From Rhodanobacteraceae bacterium (GTDB taxonomy: Bacteria; Pseudomonadota; Gammaproteobacteria; Xanthomonadales; Ahniellaceae), in the NCBI GenBank assembly GCA_016708465.1, contig JADJFT010000001.1, positions 124,001 through 188,000 of the forward strand: a stretch of 64,000 nucleotides of DNA. Direction: 5' to 3'. Shown here piece by piece: positions 55,061-64,000 of the stretch (positions within the stretch are counted from its first letter, which is position 1; each line of letters starts with the position of its first letter). The position numbers and the translations under genes are program-made. The notes under the pieces were generated by a model. The model saw nothing but the letters and a program-made list of their open reading frames with translations, did no database searches and was not told the origin of the DNA.

Positions 55061-56225
55061 ATGGCAAAGCCCACAAAGAAGCCCGTCGCCAAGGCGAAAA
55101 GCGTGAAACCCGCCGCCAAGCCGGCCAAGAAGCCGGTCGCCAAGAAGCCCGTTGCCAAGACCGCTACGAAAAAGGCTCCCGCGAAGAAAATCACCACCAA
55201 ACCCGCTGCAAAACCAGCGGCCAAGCCAGTTGCCAAGCCCGGTCTGGTCAGCAAGCTGAAACAGGCGTTGTTAGGCGGCCAAGCCGGCCAGCAAACCCGC
55301 CAAGCCGAGCAAGGCTGCGAAGTCGAGTAAGCCGACCAAGCCGACCAAGCCACTGGCGAAGAAGGCTGCGCCGAAACCGGTCGCGAAGAAGGTCGTCGCC
55401 AAGCCGGCCAAAAAACCGGCAGTCAAGAAGGTGGTCAAGAAAGTTGCGAAGCCGGTAGCGAAACCAGTTGCGAAATTAGTTCCGAAGGCAGTGGCCAAGC
55501 CAGTCGCCAAGCCAGTCGCCAAGCCGGTGATCAAGCCTGCTGCCAAGTCGGCTGCTAAGCCCGCCGTAAAGCCGGTGGCCAAACCTGCGGCCAAAGCAGT
55601 GCTGCCGGTTTCCAAGCCGGCCGCAGTAGCGGCAACCAAAGTGGTCGCCCAATCCGCCAAGTCCGTCAAATCCACGCCGGCTTCGGCACCCGCGTCCAAG
55701 CCAGCGACGATCGTGCGCAAGGCGGTCGCAGTGGCGGCAGTCGTGGACAAGAATTCGAAGAAACAGCAGAGCCCGATGCATCCCGTCAGAATCCCCGACA
55801 AGAAGAAACCCATTCGAGTAGATCTGCCCGTCGGTTACAAACCGAGCGCAAAAGAGTCTTACATGAACGACATGCACGTCGAGTACTTCCGCCAGAAATT
55901 GAGCGGATGGCGCGCCGAACTGGTCGAGGAATCGAAGCAGACGATCGACAATCTGCGTGACGAAGTCCGCGATGTTGGCGACGAAGCCGAGCGCGCAACG
56001 CGTGAGACCGAAAACTCGCTGGAATTGCGCACGCGTGACCGTTATCGCAAGCTGATCTCGAAGATCGATGACGCGCTGCGCCGCATCGACGATGGCGAAT
56101 ACGGTTTCTGTATCGATACCGGTGAAGACATCGGCCTGGACCGCCTCGAAGCGCGTCCGACTGCGGAACGGACGGTGGATGCTCAGGAACGCTGGGAGCA
56201 TCGTCAGCGCCAGATTGGCGACTGA
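55061..56225 (+). CDS. dksA: DksA-family RNA polymerase-binding protein with long AKP-rich extension, one-base frameshift
   Basis: Binds the RNA polymerase secondary channel and mediates the stringent response. ATG 55061. Residues 1-about 245 are Lys/Ala/Pro repeats (AKPVAKP). The DksA domain follows with the coiled coil (YFRQKLSGWRAELVEESKQT) and RRIDDGEYGFCIDTGEDIGL. Of the four zinc-finger cysteines only one remains (C-x-x-T, T-x-x-A), so no zinc site is expected. The frame changes near 55273: without one A, LKQALLAAKPASKPAKPSK reads on, and 388 codons result. Confidence 0.88.
55064..55640 (+). repeat. Coding AKP/KPVAKP repeat tract in dksA
   Basis: Imperfect repeats of aagccggtcgcc and similar units encode Lys-Pro-Val-Ala and Lys-Lys-Pro blocks. 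Repeats of this kind tend to vary in length and are hard to sequence and assemble. They look like histone H1-type tails and may bind nucleic acid. Confidence 0.7.
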
Positions 56226-56250
56226 ACTAGTCCGCACGTGGAGTAACGAA

Positions 56251-56274
56251 AACCCCGCTACGGCGGGGTTTTTT
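56251..56274. terminator. Terminator between dksA and sufE
   Basis: aaccccgc and gcggggtt with a 4-base loop, then four T (six with the stem end). It serves dksA and overlaps the end of convergent sufE. Confidence 0.9.
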
Positions 56275-56688
56275 CTGCCTGCGCCGCGGTGTCTTTGATG
56301 GTCGCGATCAATGCCGCCAGACCATTCGCGCGCGTCGCCGACAGGTGCTTGCCGAGACCGATCGCCTCGATGAACACCGGTTCGGTCGTCAGGATTTCGG
56401 CCGCGCTGCGACCGGAATACACGCGCAGCGTGAGTGCGACCAACCCGGAAACAATCGACGAGTCGCTGATCGCATGAAATACGAGTCTTGAGGCATCGCC
56501 TTGCGAAACGACCCAGACCATCGACTGGCAGCCATGAAGGCGGTTCGCCTCGGTGCGCCATTCATCCGGGAACGACGGCAGTTTGCGGCCGAGGTCGATC
56601 AGATACTGGTAGCGCTCACTCCAGTCACCGAAAAAAGCAAATTCCTCGGCAATTTCCTGTTGGATTGGATCGGTAAGCACGAGGTCAC

Positions 56689-56692
<4 letters not shown>
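56258..56692 (-). CDS. sufE: Cysteine desulfuration protein SufE
   Basis: Accepts sulfur from SufS/CsdA and passes it to the Fe-S scaffold. 144 residues; active-site Cys in LHGCQSMVWV; start MSDLVLTDPIQQEIAEEFAF. Its ATG overlaps the cysS stop (ATGA). No suf operon is nearby. Confidence 0.93.
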
Positions 56693-58071
<1,379 letters not shown>

Positions 58072-58183
58072 TGCAATCAACCATGGTGGACTCGTAATTC
58101 TAGCCGGCAACCGGCGTCGCATTGGCAGCCATTCAGTCGCGACGTGCTGTAATTTTCACGGCTCATTACGCAAGGCGCACCTC

Positions 58184-58738
58184 ATGAACCGAATGTTGCT
58201 TCCAATGATCCTGCTGGCCGCTGCGCCGGTAGCACTCGCCCAGTCCAACTATGTCGACCGCCAAGCCGGTCCAGTCGCCGAAAGCATCAGCTACGGTTAT
58301 GCCGATGTGCTGCGTGTCGATCCGATCTACGAGACGGTGATGACCAGCGAACCGCGTGAGGAATGCTACGAACGTCAAGGCCAGTATCGCGAACGCTCCG
58401 GTGGAGATCCAACCGGCGGCACCGTACTTGGCGCGATCATTGGTGGTGCGCTCGGCAACCAGGTCGGCAAAGGCGATGGCCGTAACGCCGCGACTGTCGC
58501 CGGTGCGGTCATTGGTGGCGCGATTGGCCGCGATGTCGACAAGAACAACGGTTCCGCAGGTGGTCGCTACGAGCGTGGCGGCACGAATTGCCGTGTCATC
58601 GAAGTGCAGCGCGAACAACGACAAGTGGTCGGCTATGACGTCGAATACCGCTATCGTGGCGAAGTCTTCATGTCTCGTCTTAACTACGATCCGGGCGAGC
58701 GAATGCGCGTCCGCGTCGCGATTGCACCGGCCGATTGA
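58184..58738 (+). CDS. Glycine-zipper 2TM (17-kDa antigen-like) envelope protein
   Basis: 184 residues with signal peptide MNRMLLPMILLAAAPVALAQ. Residues about 78-120 are a glycine zipper (GTVLGAIIGGALGNQ, AGAVIGGAIGRDVD) as in the rickettsial 17-kDa antigen family, thought to insert in membrane. The C-terminal part has a Cys pair with the upstream ECYERQ. Followed by its own terminator. Function unknown. Confidence 0.85.
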   Translation: MNRMLLPMILLAAAPVALAQSNYVDRQAGPVAESISYGYADVLRVDPIYETVMTSEPREECYERQGQYRERSGGDPTGGTVLGAIIGGALGNQVGKGDGRNAATVAGAVIGGAIGRDVDKNNGSAGGRYERGGTNCRVIEVQREQRQVVGYDVEYRYRGEVFMSRLNYDPGERMRVRVAIAPAD

Positions 58739-58761
58739 GCCGCATCGCATCGTCAAAGTTC

Positions 58762-58791
58762 AGGGCTGCGGTATGCAGCCCTTTGCTTTTT
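58762..58791 (+). terminator. Terminator after the glycine-zipper gene
   Basis: agggctgc (58762-58769) pairs with gcagccct (58775-58782), followed by ttgctttt. It means the next hairpin at 58931 belongs to something else. Confidence 0.85.
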
Positions 58792-58818
58792 GGTCCGAAC
58801 GCATGTTTCAATGACGCC

Positions 58819-58908
58819 ATGCAGCAAATTCTTGCCACCCGCTCGTTCAACAGCTCGGCCGACCAAGCCTCGGGCATGACTTCACGCGCGCGCCGTCGTT
58901 CCGACTGA
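58819..58908 (+). CDS. Candidate leader peptide of the arginine operon
   Basis: A 29-residue frame from ATG 58819 starting MQQILATRSFNSSAD. Near its end are R-A-R-R-R (cgc gcg cgc cgt cgt), so four of five consecutive codons are Arg, and the stop TGA lies 22 bases before a strong terminator that precedes argF'. This is the pattern of an amino-acid attenuator leader. No good Shine-Dalgarno is seen before the ATG, so translation is uncertain; an alternative frame from ATG 58811 also contains Arg codons. Confidence 0.5.
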   Translation: MQQILATRSFNSSADQASGMTSRARRRSD

Positions 58909-58930
58909 ACCGGCCGGCATTCCGTTTTTT

Positions 58931-58967
58931 CGACGAAGCCCGGCCCAGTGCCGGGCTTCGTCGTTTT
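58931..58967 (+). terminator. Strong terminator in the arginine leader (candidate attenuator)
   Basis: cgacgaagcccggc (58931-58944) and gccgggcttcgtcg (58950-58963) form a perfect 14-bp stem with a 5-base loop, followed by tttt. It lies between the leader frame and argF' (start 59000), downstream of the glycine-zipper gene's own terminator. The Arg codon region (cgccgtcgtt) can pair weakly with the 5' arm (cgacga), which could be part of an antiterminator; this is inference. Confidence 0.8.
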
Positions 58968-58999
58968 CATGATCCGAACATCCAGGCTAGGGAGCATTC

Positions 59000-60022
59000 A
59001 TGATCCGTCACTTCCTCAACACTCAAGACCTTAGTCGCGCCGAACTCGATGCCGTGCTTGACGAAGCCGCACGCCTGAAGCAGTCGCCGCTCGGACGTGA
59101 TCTCGAAGGGCGCACGATCGCGTTGTTGTTTTTCAATCCCTCGATGCGCACGCGCACATCGTTTGAGATTGGTGCTTGGCAACTAGGCGCGCATGCGGTG
59201 GTGCTGGCGCCGGGCAAGGATGCCTGGGGCATCGAGTTCGAGCCGAACGCGATCATGGATGGCGACGCCGAGGAGCATGTTGCCGAGGTGGCGCAAGTGT
59301 TGTCGCGCTATTGCGACCTGATTGGTGTGCGCGCCTTCCCGAAATTTCGCGATTGGACTTACGACCGCGAGGACAAGGTGCTCAAGGCCTTCGCGCAGCA
59401 TTCGCGCGTGCCGGTGATTAACCTCGAAACGATCACCCATCCCTGCCAAGAACTTGCACACGCGTTGACGCTGCGTGAGAAGTTCGGACGTGACCTGCGC
59501 GGCAAGAAATACCTGCTGACCTGGACTTGGCATCCGAAGCCGCTGAATACCGCGGTTGCCAACTCGGCGCTCACGATCGCAACCCGACTCGGTATGGATG
59601 TCACGCTGCTGTGCCCGAATCCTGACTACCTGCTTGATCCGCGCTATATCGATATCGGCAAACACAATGCGGACGAGTCTGGCGGCTCGTTTCGCGTCAC
59701 CCATGACATCGAAGATGGCTATCGCGGTGCCGATGTCGTCTACGCCAAGAGTTGGGGCGCACTGCCTTATTTCGGTGCTTGGGAAGGCGAGGCGCCGATG
59801 CGCGCGATGCTCAAGCACTTCATCGTCGATGAAGAAAAAATGGCGTTGACGAACAACGGTCTGTTCTCGCACTGTCTACCGCTGCGACGCAACATCAAGG
59901 CCACCGATGGCGTGATGGACGCGCCGTATTGCGTGGCCGTCGACGAGGCTGAAAATCGGCTGCATGTGCAGAAAGCGGTGATGAAACAACTCATTCAATG
60001 GCAGTCCGGAGCACAGGCATGA
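59000..60022 (+). CDS. argF': N-acetylornithine carbamoyltransferase (ArgF', AOTCase)
   Basis: Makes N-acetylcitrulline from N-acetylornithine and carbamoyl phosphate, the variant used by xanthomonads and Bacteroidetes instead of ornithine carbamoyltransferase. 340 residues. Carbamoyl-phosphate site NPSMRTRTSFE, THPCQELAHA, and the AOTCase-type C-terminal FSHCLPLRRNIKATD (OTCases have HCLPAHRG). ATG 59000 with ggga. Overlaps argG by 4 bases. Confidence 0.92.
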   Translation: MIRHFLNTQDLSRAELDAVLDEAARLKQSPLGRDLEGRTIALLFFNPSMRTRTSFEIGAWQLGAHAVVLAPGKDAWGIEFEPNAIMDGDAEEHVAEVAQVLSRYCDLIGVRAFPKFRDWTYDREDKVLKAFAQHSRVPVINLETITHPCQELAHALTLREKFGRDLRGKKYLLTWTWHPKPLNTAVANSALTIATRLGMDVTLLCPNPDYLLDPRYIDIGKHNADESGGSFRVTHDIEDGYRGADVVYAKSWGALPYFGAWEGEAPMRAMLKHFIVDEEKMALTNNGLFSHCLPLRRNIKATDGVMDAPYCVAVDEAENRLHVQKAVMKQLIQWQSGAQA

Positions 60023-61222
60023 ACAAGACCGTCGTCCTTGCATTCTCGGGTGGACTGGATACCAGCTTCTGCATCCCTTACCTGCAGGAACGCGGCTGGG
60101 AGGTGCATACGGTATTTGCCGATACCGGCGGCGTCGACGCGGACGAGCGGGCATACATCGAGCAGCGTGCGGCAGAACTCGGGGCGACCTCGCACCGCAC
60201 CGTCGATATCGCGCAGCCGATCTGGGACTCGTTCGTGGTGCCACTGATTCAGGCCGGGCAGTGGTATCAGGGCCAATACCCGCTGCTGGTGTCAGATCGT
60301 TACTTGATCGTCGAGCATTCGCTGAAGCGCTGTGACGAATTGGCGACGCGCGCCTTCGCACATGGCTGCACCGGCATGGGCAACGATCAGGTGCGCTTCG
60401 ATCTGACCGTGAAAGCACTCGGTGACTACGACATTCTGGCGCCGATCCGCGAAATCCAGCGCGAGGTCGGCGAGGTACGCAAGTACGAGCGTGAATATCT
60501 CGAAGCGCGCGGCTTCGCCGTGCGCGACAAGGTCAAGGCCTACACGATCAACGAAAATGTGCTCGGTGTGACGATGTCCGGCGGTGAAATTGATTGCTGG
60601 GAAGAGCCCGGTGTCGGTGCGCGCGGTTGGTGCAAACCACGTTCGCAATGGCCGTCGCAGGCCCTGCGTCGCACGATCCGTTTCGAGCAGGGTGTTGCGG
60701 TGGCGATCGACGGAGTTTCCATGAGCGGGCGCGGCCATATTGGCGCAGTTGAATCACGAGTTCGCCGAATATGGCGTCGGTCGTGGCATGTACACCGGCG
60801 ACACCACCATTGGCCTCAAGGGGCGCATCGTCTATGAAGCGCCGGCGCTGACCGTACTGGCTGCGGCGCACAATGCGCTGGAGGAATCGGTGTTGACCAA
60901 GGCGCAGAATCGCTTCAAGCCGTTGATCGGGCAGAAGTGGGTTGAGCTCGCCTACGAAGGCTTTTTCCACGATCCGTTGAAGCGAGATTGCGAAGCGTTT
61001 ATCGCGTCGAGCCAAACGCGCGTGACCGGTGAGGTCACGGTGGAGACACACGGTGCCAAGGTCGATGCGATCAAAATCGTATCGGACTATCTGCTGACCA
61101 GTCGTGGTGCGACGTATGCGCAGTCGGCCGACTGGGGCGTGGCTGAGGCCGAGGGCTTCATCCAGCTTTACGGCATGTCGTCCAATCTGTGGGCGGAAAA
61201 GGGTAGGGCGAAACGTGCGTGA
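60019..61222 (+). CDS. argG: Argininosuccinate synthase, one-base frameshift
   Basis: Condenses citrulline with aspartate using ATP. ATG 60019. P-loop-like AFSGGLDTS, GCTGMGNDQVRFD, and after the frame change LAQLNHEFAEYGVGRGMYTGDT. The change is at agcgggcgcggcc near 60725-60730: with one G less the reading is SMSGAAILAQLNHEF. Corrected length is 401 codons, normal. The two halves otherwise show no loss. Confidence 0.94.
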
Positions 61223-62308
61223 CGCGGTCCTCGGGCATCTCGAACGGTTGGTCGCGTTTGACACGCGCAACCCGCCACGGCGGATCGACGAAGGTGGCAT
61301 TTTCGCCTATTGCGCGGCGCAGTTGGTGGGCTTTGATGTACGCATCCGCGATCACGGTGCCGGGTCAGTCAGCCTGTTCGCTAGTCGCGGTCAACCGCGT
61401 GTGCTGGTCAACGTACATCTCGATACGGTGCCGTCGAGCCCGGCATGGAGCGCGGACCCACATGCATTGCGTGTGATCCAGGATCGCGCCATTGGTCTTG
61501 GCGCCTGTGACATCAAGGGTGCGGCTGCAGCGTTGCTGGCTGCCGTGCAACAGGTGCCAGGCGATATCGCGCTGTTATTCACCAGCGACGAAGAAGCGAA
61601 CGATGCGCGCGGCGTTGTTGCCTTCCTCGCCGACCGGCCGGCATTCGACGCGGTACTCGTGGCTGAACCGACGCAGTGCGAAGCAGTGCTCGCACACCGC
61701 GGTATCGCTTCGATGCTGGTGAACTTCATCGGGCAGGCCGGACACGCCAGCGGCGAAAATGCGATGCTCGACTCGGCCTTGCACCAAGCCGTGCGCTTCT
61801 CGAATGCACTGCTCGATCGGGTCGAGGCGGATCGGGCATTGCGCTTCGGCGGGCTGACCGGGTTGCGCCTGAACATCGGTCGCATCGACGGTGGCATCAA
61901 GGCGAACATGATCGCGCCGACGACCGAGTTGCGCTTCGGATTCCGTCCGCTGCCATCGCAAGACATCGACCAACTGCATGTTGATTTTCGCGCCCTATTG
62001 CCGGTTGCTGAGCGCGCTGTCTATCACGAGACGTTTCGCGGTCCATCGTTGCCGAGCGGCGATATCGCCATTGCCGAGGAACGGCGACTGGCGACACGCG
62101 ACATCGCTGATGCTTTGGGTTTGCCGATTGGCAATGCCGTCGATTTCTGGACCGAAGCATCGTTGTTTTCGCAGGCTGGATTCAACGCCTTGGTGTTCGG
62201 CCGGGCGCCATCGCTCAAGCGCATACCGCAGACGAATGGGTGGCGATCGATCAACTTGAACGCGCGGCAATCCACTATTCGAAGGTGATTCAACATGGAC
62301 TCGGCTAA
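61215..62308 (+). CDS. argE': N-acetyl-citrulline/ornithine deacetylase (ArgE', M20 family), one-base frameshift
   Basis: Removes the acetyl group after the AOTCase step (acetylcitrulline to citrulline in xanthomonads). GTG 61215 overlaps argG by 8 bases. Metal motifs: NVHLDTVP, GACDIKGAAAALLA, SDEEAND. The frame changes near 62203: ggccgggcgcc should be ggcccgggcgcc, giving FGPGAIAQAHTADEWVAIDQ and an end at TAA 62308. Corrected length 365 codons, and it overlaps argB by 14 bases. Confidence 0.88.
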
Positions 62309-63363
62309 GGACGTGCGCCCGGTGATCTTGCGCCTGCTTTCGGGCATCGGTAGCGCGAAGGAGATCAACCAGTACCTGAAGCGTTTTTCGCAACTCGATG
62401 CGGCGCGCTTTGCGATCGTCAAGGTCGGTGGCGCGATTCTCCGCGACGAGATCGATGATCTAGCCTCGGCACTGGCGTTCCTGCAGCAGGTCGGTCTGAC
62501 ACCGATCGTCGTGCACGGTGCTGGCCCACAGTTGAATGATGAACTAGCGGTGGCCGGCATCGTCACACCGATCGTCGATGGCCTACGCGTCACTTCACCA
62601 GAAGCGTTGGCAGTCGTGCGTCGTGTGTTTCATGCCGAGAACCTGAAGTTGGTCGAGGCCTTGCATGCCGTTGGTGCACGCGCAAGTGCGATCGTCGGTG
62701 GCTGGTGAGTTGATCGACTCGATCAATCTGAGTAGTTACCTTGATGCGTTGCGCGCAGCGCCATGGCTACATTCCGGCATGCGCTTGAAGATCGAGCAGA
62801 TCGCCGAACTGCTCGACCGTCTGCCGATGTCGAGTTCGGTGTCGATTACTCGGCCGGCTGAGTTGGCGAAAGAATTATTTACCCATCGTGGTTCCGGCAC
62901 GCTGGTGCGCAAAGGCGAAAACATCAAGGTCCATAGCAAGTGGTCGACGCTGGATAAGAAGAAACTGCAGGCACTGATCGAGTCGGGTTTTCGCCGCAAG
63001 CTCACCCCGGACTGGTTCGCGAAGACGCGACTGCTGCGTTGCTATGTGTCAGAAAACTATCGTGCGGCCCTGATCATCACGCTGGATGAGGGCATGCCGC
63101 ACCTCGACAAGTTCGCGGTCGCCGACGATGCGCAGGGCGAAGGCTTGGGCAAGGCCGCTTGGCAGGTGATGCGCGCCGAAACGCCGAAGCTGTTCTGGCG
63201 CTCGCGTCCGGATAACGCGGTCAACGAATTTTACGCGGATGAATGCGACGGCTGCTTAAAGGGCGAGAAGTGGACGGTGTTTTGGTACGGCCTTGAGTCG
63301 TTCGACGAGATCGAGCGTGCGGTGACGCATTGCCGGGCCCGCCCGGCCACGTTGAAGGGATGA
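62295..63363 (+). pseudogene. argB: Acetylglutamate kinase-acetyltransferase fusion ArgB (NAGK/NAGS), internal deletion
   Basis: Xanthomonad-type bifunctional NAG synthase-kinase. The N-terminal part has the kinase start (VVHGAGPQLNDELAVAG) up to ALHAVGARASAIVGG. The C-terminal part, in a different frame, resumes at GELIDSINLSSYLDALRAAP and holds the NAGS GNAT domain (FAVADDAQGEGLGKAAWQVM, FWRSRPDNAVNEFYADE). Homologs have roughly 80 more residues between these points, so the middle of the kinase domain is missing at about 62700. As written the gene cannot make an active kinase. A collapsed assembly or real deletion are both possible. Confidence 0.85.
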
Positions 63364-63365
63364 AC

Positions 63366-63984
63366 ATGTCGGCAGCGATCGATCCGAGTTGGTGGGTGCA
63401 GCCGGTCAATTTGCAGAACACACACGTGTCACTGTCGCCGATGCTGCCGGCGCATGCCCGAAGCCTTGGGCCTGGCTGCGAGCGATGGCCAGCTCTGGCG
63501 GTTGTTCTATACCTCGGTGCCGACGCCCGAGACTGCGGCGCAATATGTCGCACAGGCGATGACGCAGCAGCGCACCGGCTGGGCAGTGCCGTTCGTGGTT
63601 CATGACGCCGCCGGCGGCATTGTTGGTACGACGCGCTTTTGCAATATCGACGTCGCCAACAAGCGCGTTGAGATTGGGTGGACGTGGTACGCCCAGCGCG
63701 TGCAGCGCACTGCTCTGAATACGGCGGCAAAATTGTTGTTGCTGACGCATGCATTCGAAAACCTCGGCGCCGGCGTTGTCGAGTTGCGTACCAGCTACAT
63801 GAATATCCGTTCACGAGCAGCGATCGCACGGTTGGGTGCGAAGCAGGACGGTATCCTGCGCAATCACATGAAGCTGCCGGACGGTGGCTATCGCGATACC
63901 GTCGTATTTTCGATCATCGAGTCGGAGTGGCCGGCGGTGAAGCGCAACTTGCAGTTCCTGTTGGAAACGGGTGGACAACGATGA
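63366..63984 (+). CDS. GNAT-family N-acetyltransferase (RimJ/RimL-like), one-base frameshift
   Basis: From ATG 63366 (MSAAIDPSWWVQPVNLQNTH), then EALGLAASDGQLWRLFYTSV after a frame change. Acetyl-CoA fold with IVGTTRFCNIDVANKRVEIG, TAAKLLLLTHAFE, and RAAIARLGAKQDGILRNHM. The change is at catgcccgaag near 63456; with cc instead of ccc, AHAEALGLA reads through and 206 codons result. A GNAT gene between argB and argC is usual in xanthomonad arg operons; its substrate is not known. Confidence 0.8.
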
Positions 63985-64000
63985 CGATGAAACGGATCGG
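63981..64000 (+). CDS. argC: Start of the next arg operon gene, probably argC
   Basis: ATG 63981 overlaps the GNAT stop by 4 bases and opens MTMKRIG before the window ends. In the xanthomonad operon order, argC (N-acetyl-gamma-glutamyl-phosphate reductase) follows here. Only six codons are visible, so the name rests on gene order. Confidence 0.4.

Noticed and set aside
55064..55640. CRISPR-like direct repeats
   Set aside because: The repeats are in frame, imperfect and encode the AKP tail of DksA; there are no uniform spacers and no cas genes.

Overview
The window is a high-GC gammaproteobacterial chromosome segment, most likely from the Lysobacterales (Xanthomonadales). The strongest pointers are an arginine operon of the xanthomonad type (N-acetylornithine carbamoyltransferase, argG, acetyl-citrulline deacetylase, then an argB carrying an acetyltransferase domain), a DksA with a very long Lys/Ala/Pro-rich N-terminal extension, a FimX-like type IV pilus regulator, and secreted proteins that end in an F-x-x-x-FE tail.

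Layout. 1-4064: der (5' end outside the window), then mobA-moeA-moeB for molybdenum cofactor synthesis. 4065-8481: DUF1244, a secreted S8 peptidase broken by an 8-bp duplication and a 1,034-bp block of almost pure G/C, and a DUF4105 protein. 8518-16204 (minus strand): a two-domain GlcG/HbpS lipoprotein, an outer-membrane barrel protein, and a secreted decaheme cytochrome fused to an LVIVD propeller. 16359-21054: accessory island with an IS3-family element, an IS1182-type remnant, two clear integron attC sites and four small cassette-type genes. 21179-26149 (minus): a redox operon with a FAD/cyclic-nucleotide/4x[4Fe-4S] protein, a membrane cytochrome b-like protein and an FHA-domain decaheme cytochrome. 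26296-35913: an uncharacterised protein plus ispG, a beta-helix protein, a DMT transporter, a DUF4139 protein and a prolyl oligopeptidase. 36087-42048: polyhydroxyalkanoate genes (phaE-phaC, a TPR-sulfotransferase, phaB, phaR, second phaB). 42089-58738: housekeeping genes (gluQ, htpX, fimX-like, epmB/efp divergent pair, mtaD-ubiG-gph, folE2, pyrC-M23 peptidase, yidD, dksA, cysS-sufE). 58819-64000: an arginine operon preceded by an Arg-rich leader ORF and a strong terminator that look like an attenuator.

The cassette region is the most interesting part. Two attC sites on the minus strand have the standard core, paired arms and extrahelical base. They delimit cassettes for a PD-(D/E)XK-like protein with a 58-residue partner, a coiled-coil membrane-anchored protein, a DUF4279 protein and a truncated secreted protein. 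No integron integrase is visible, so this looks like an attC cluster without an integrase.

Sequence quality needs caution. At least ten genes, including argG, argE, folE2 and dksA, have a reading frame broken by one base, often in a short homopolymer. In each case adding or removing one base gives a protein of normal length. So many broken housekeeping genes side by side are better explained by sequencing error than by decay. I annotate each as one gene and give the break point. I type as pseudogenes only those with large lesions, transposon damage or truncation. No tRNA, rRNA or CRISPR array was found.
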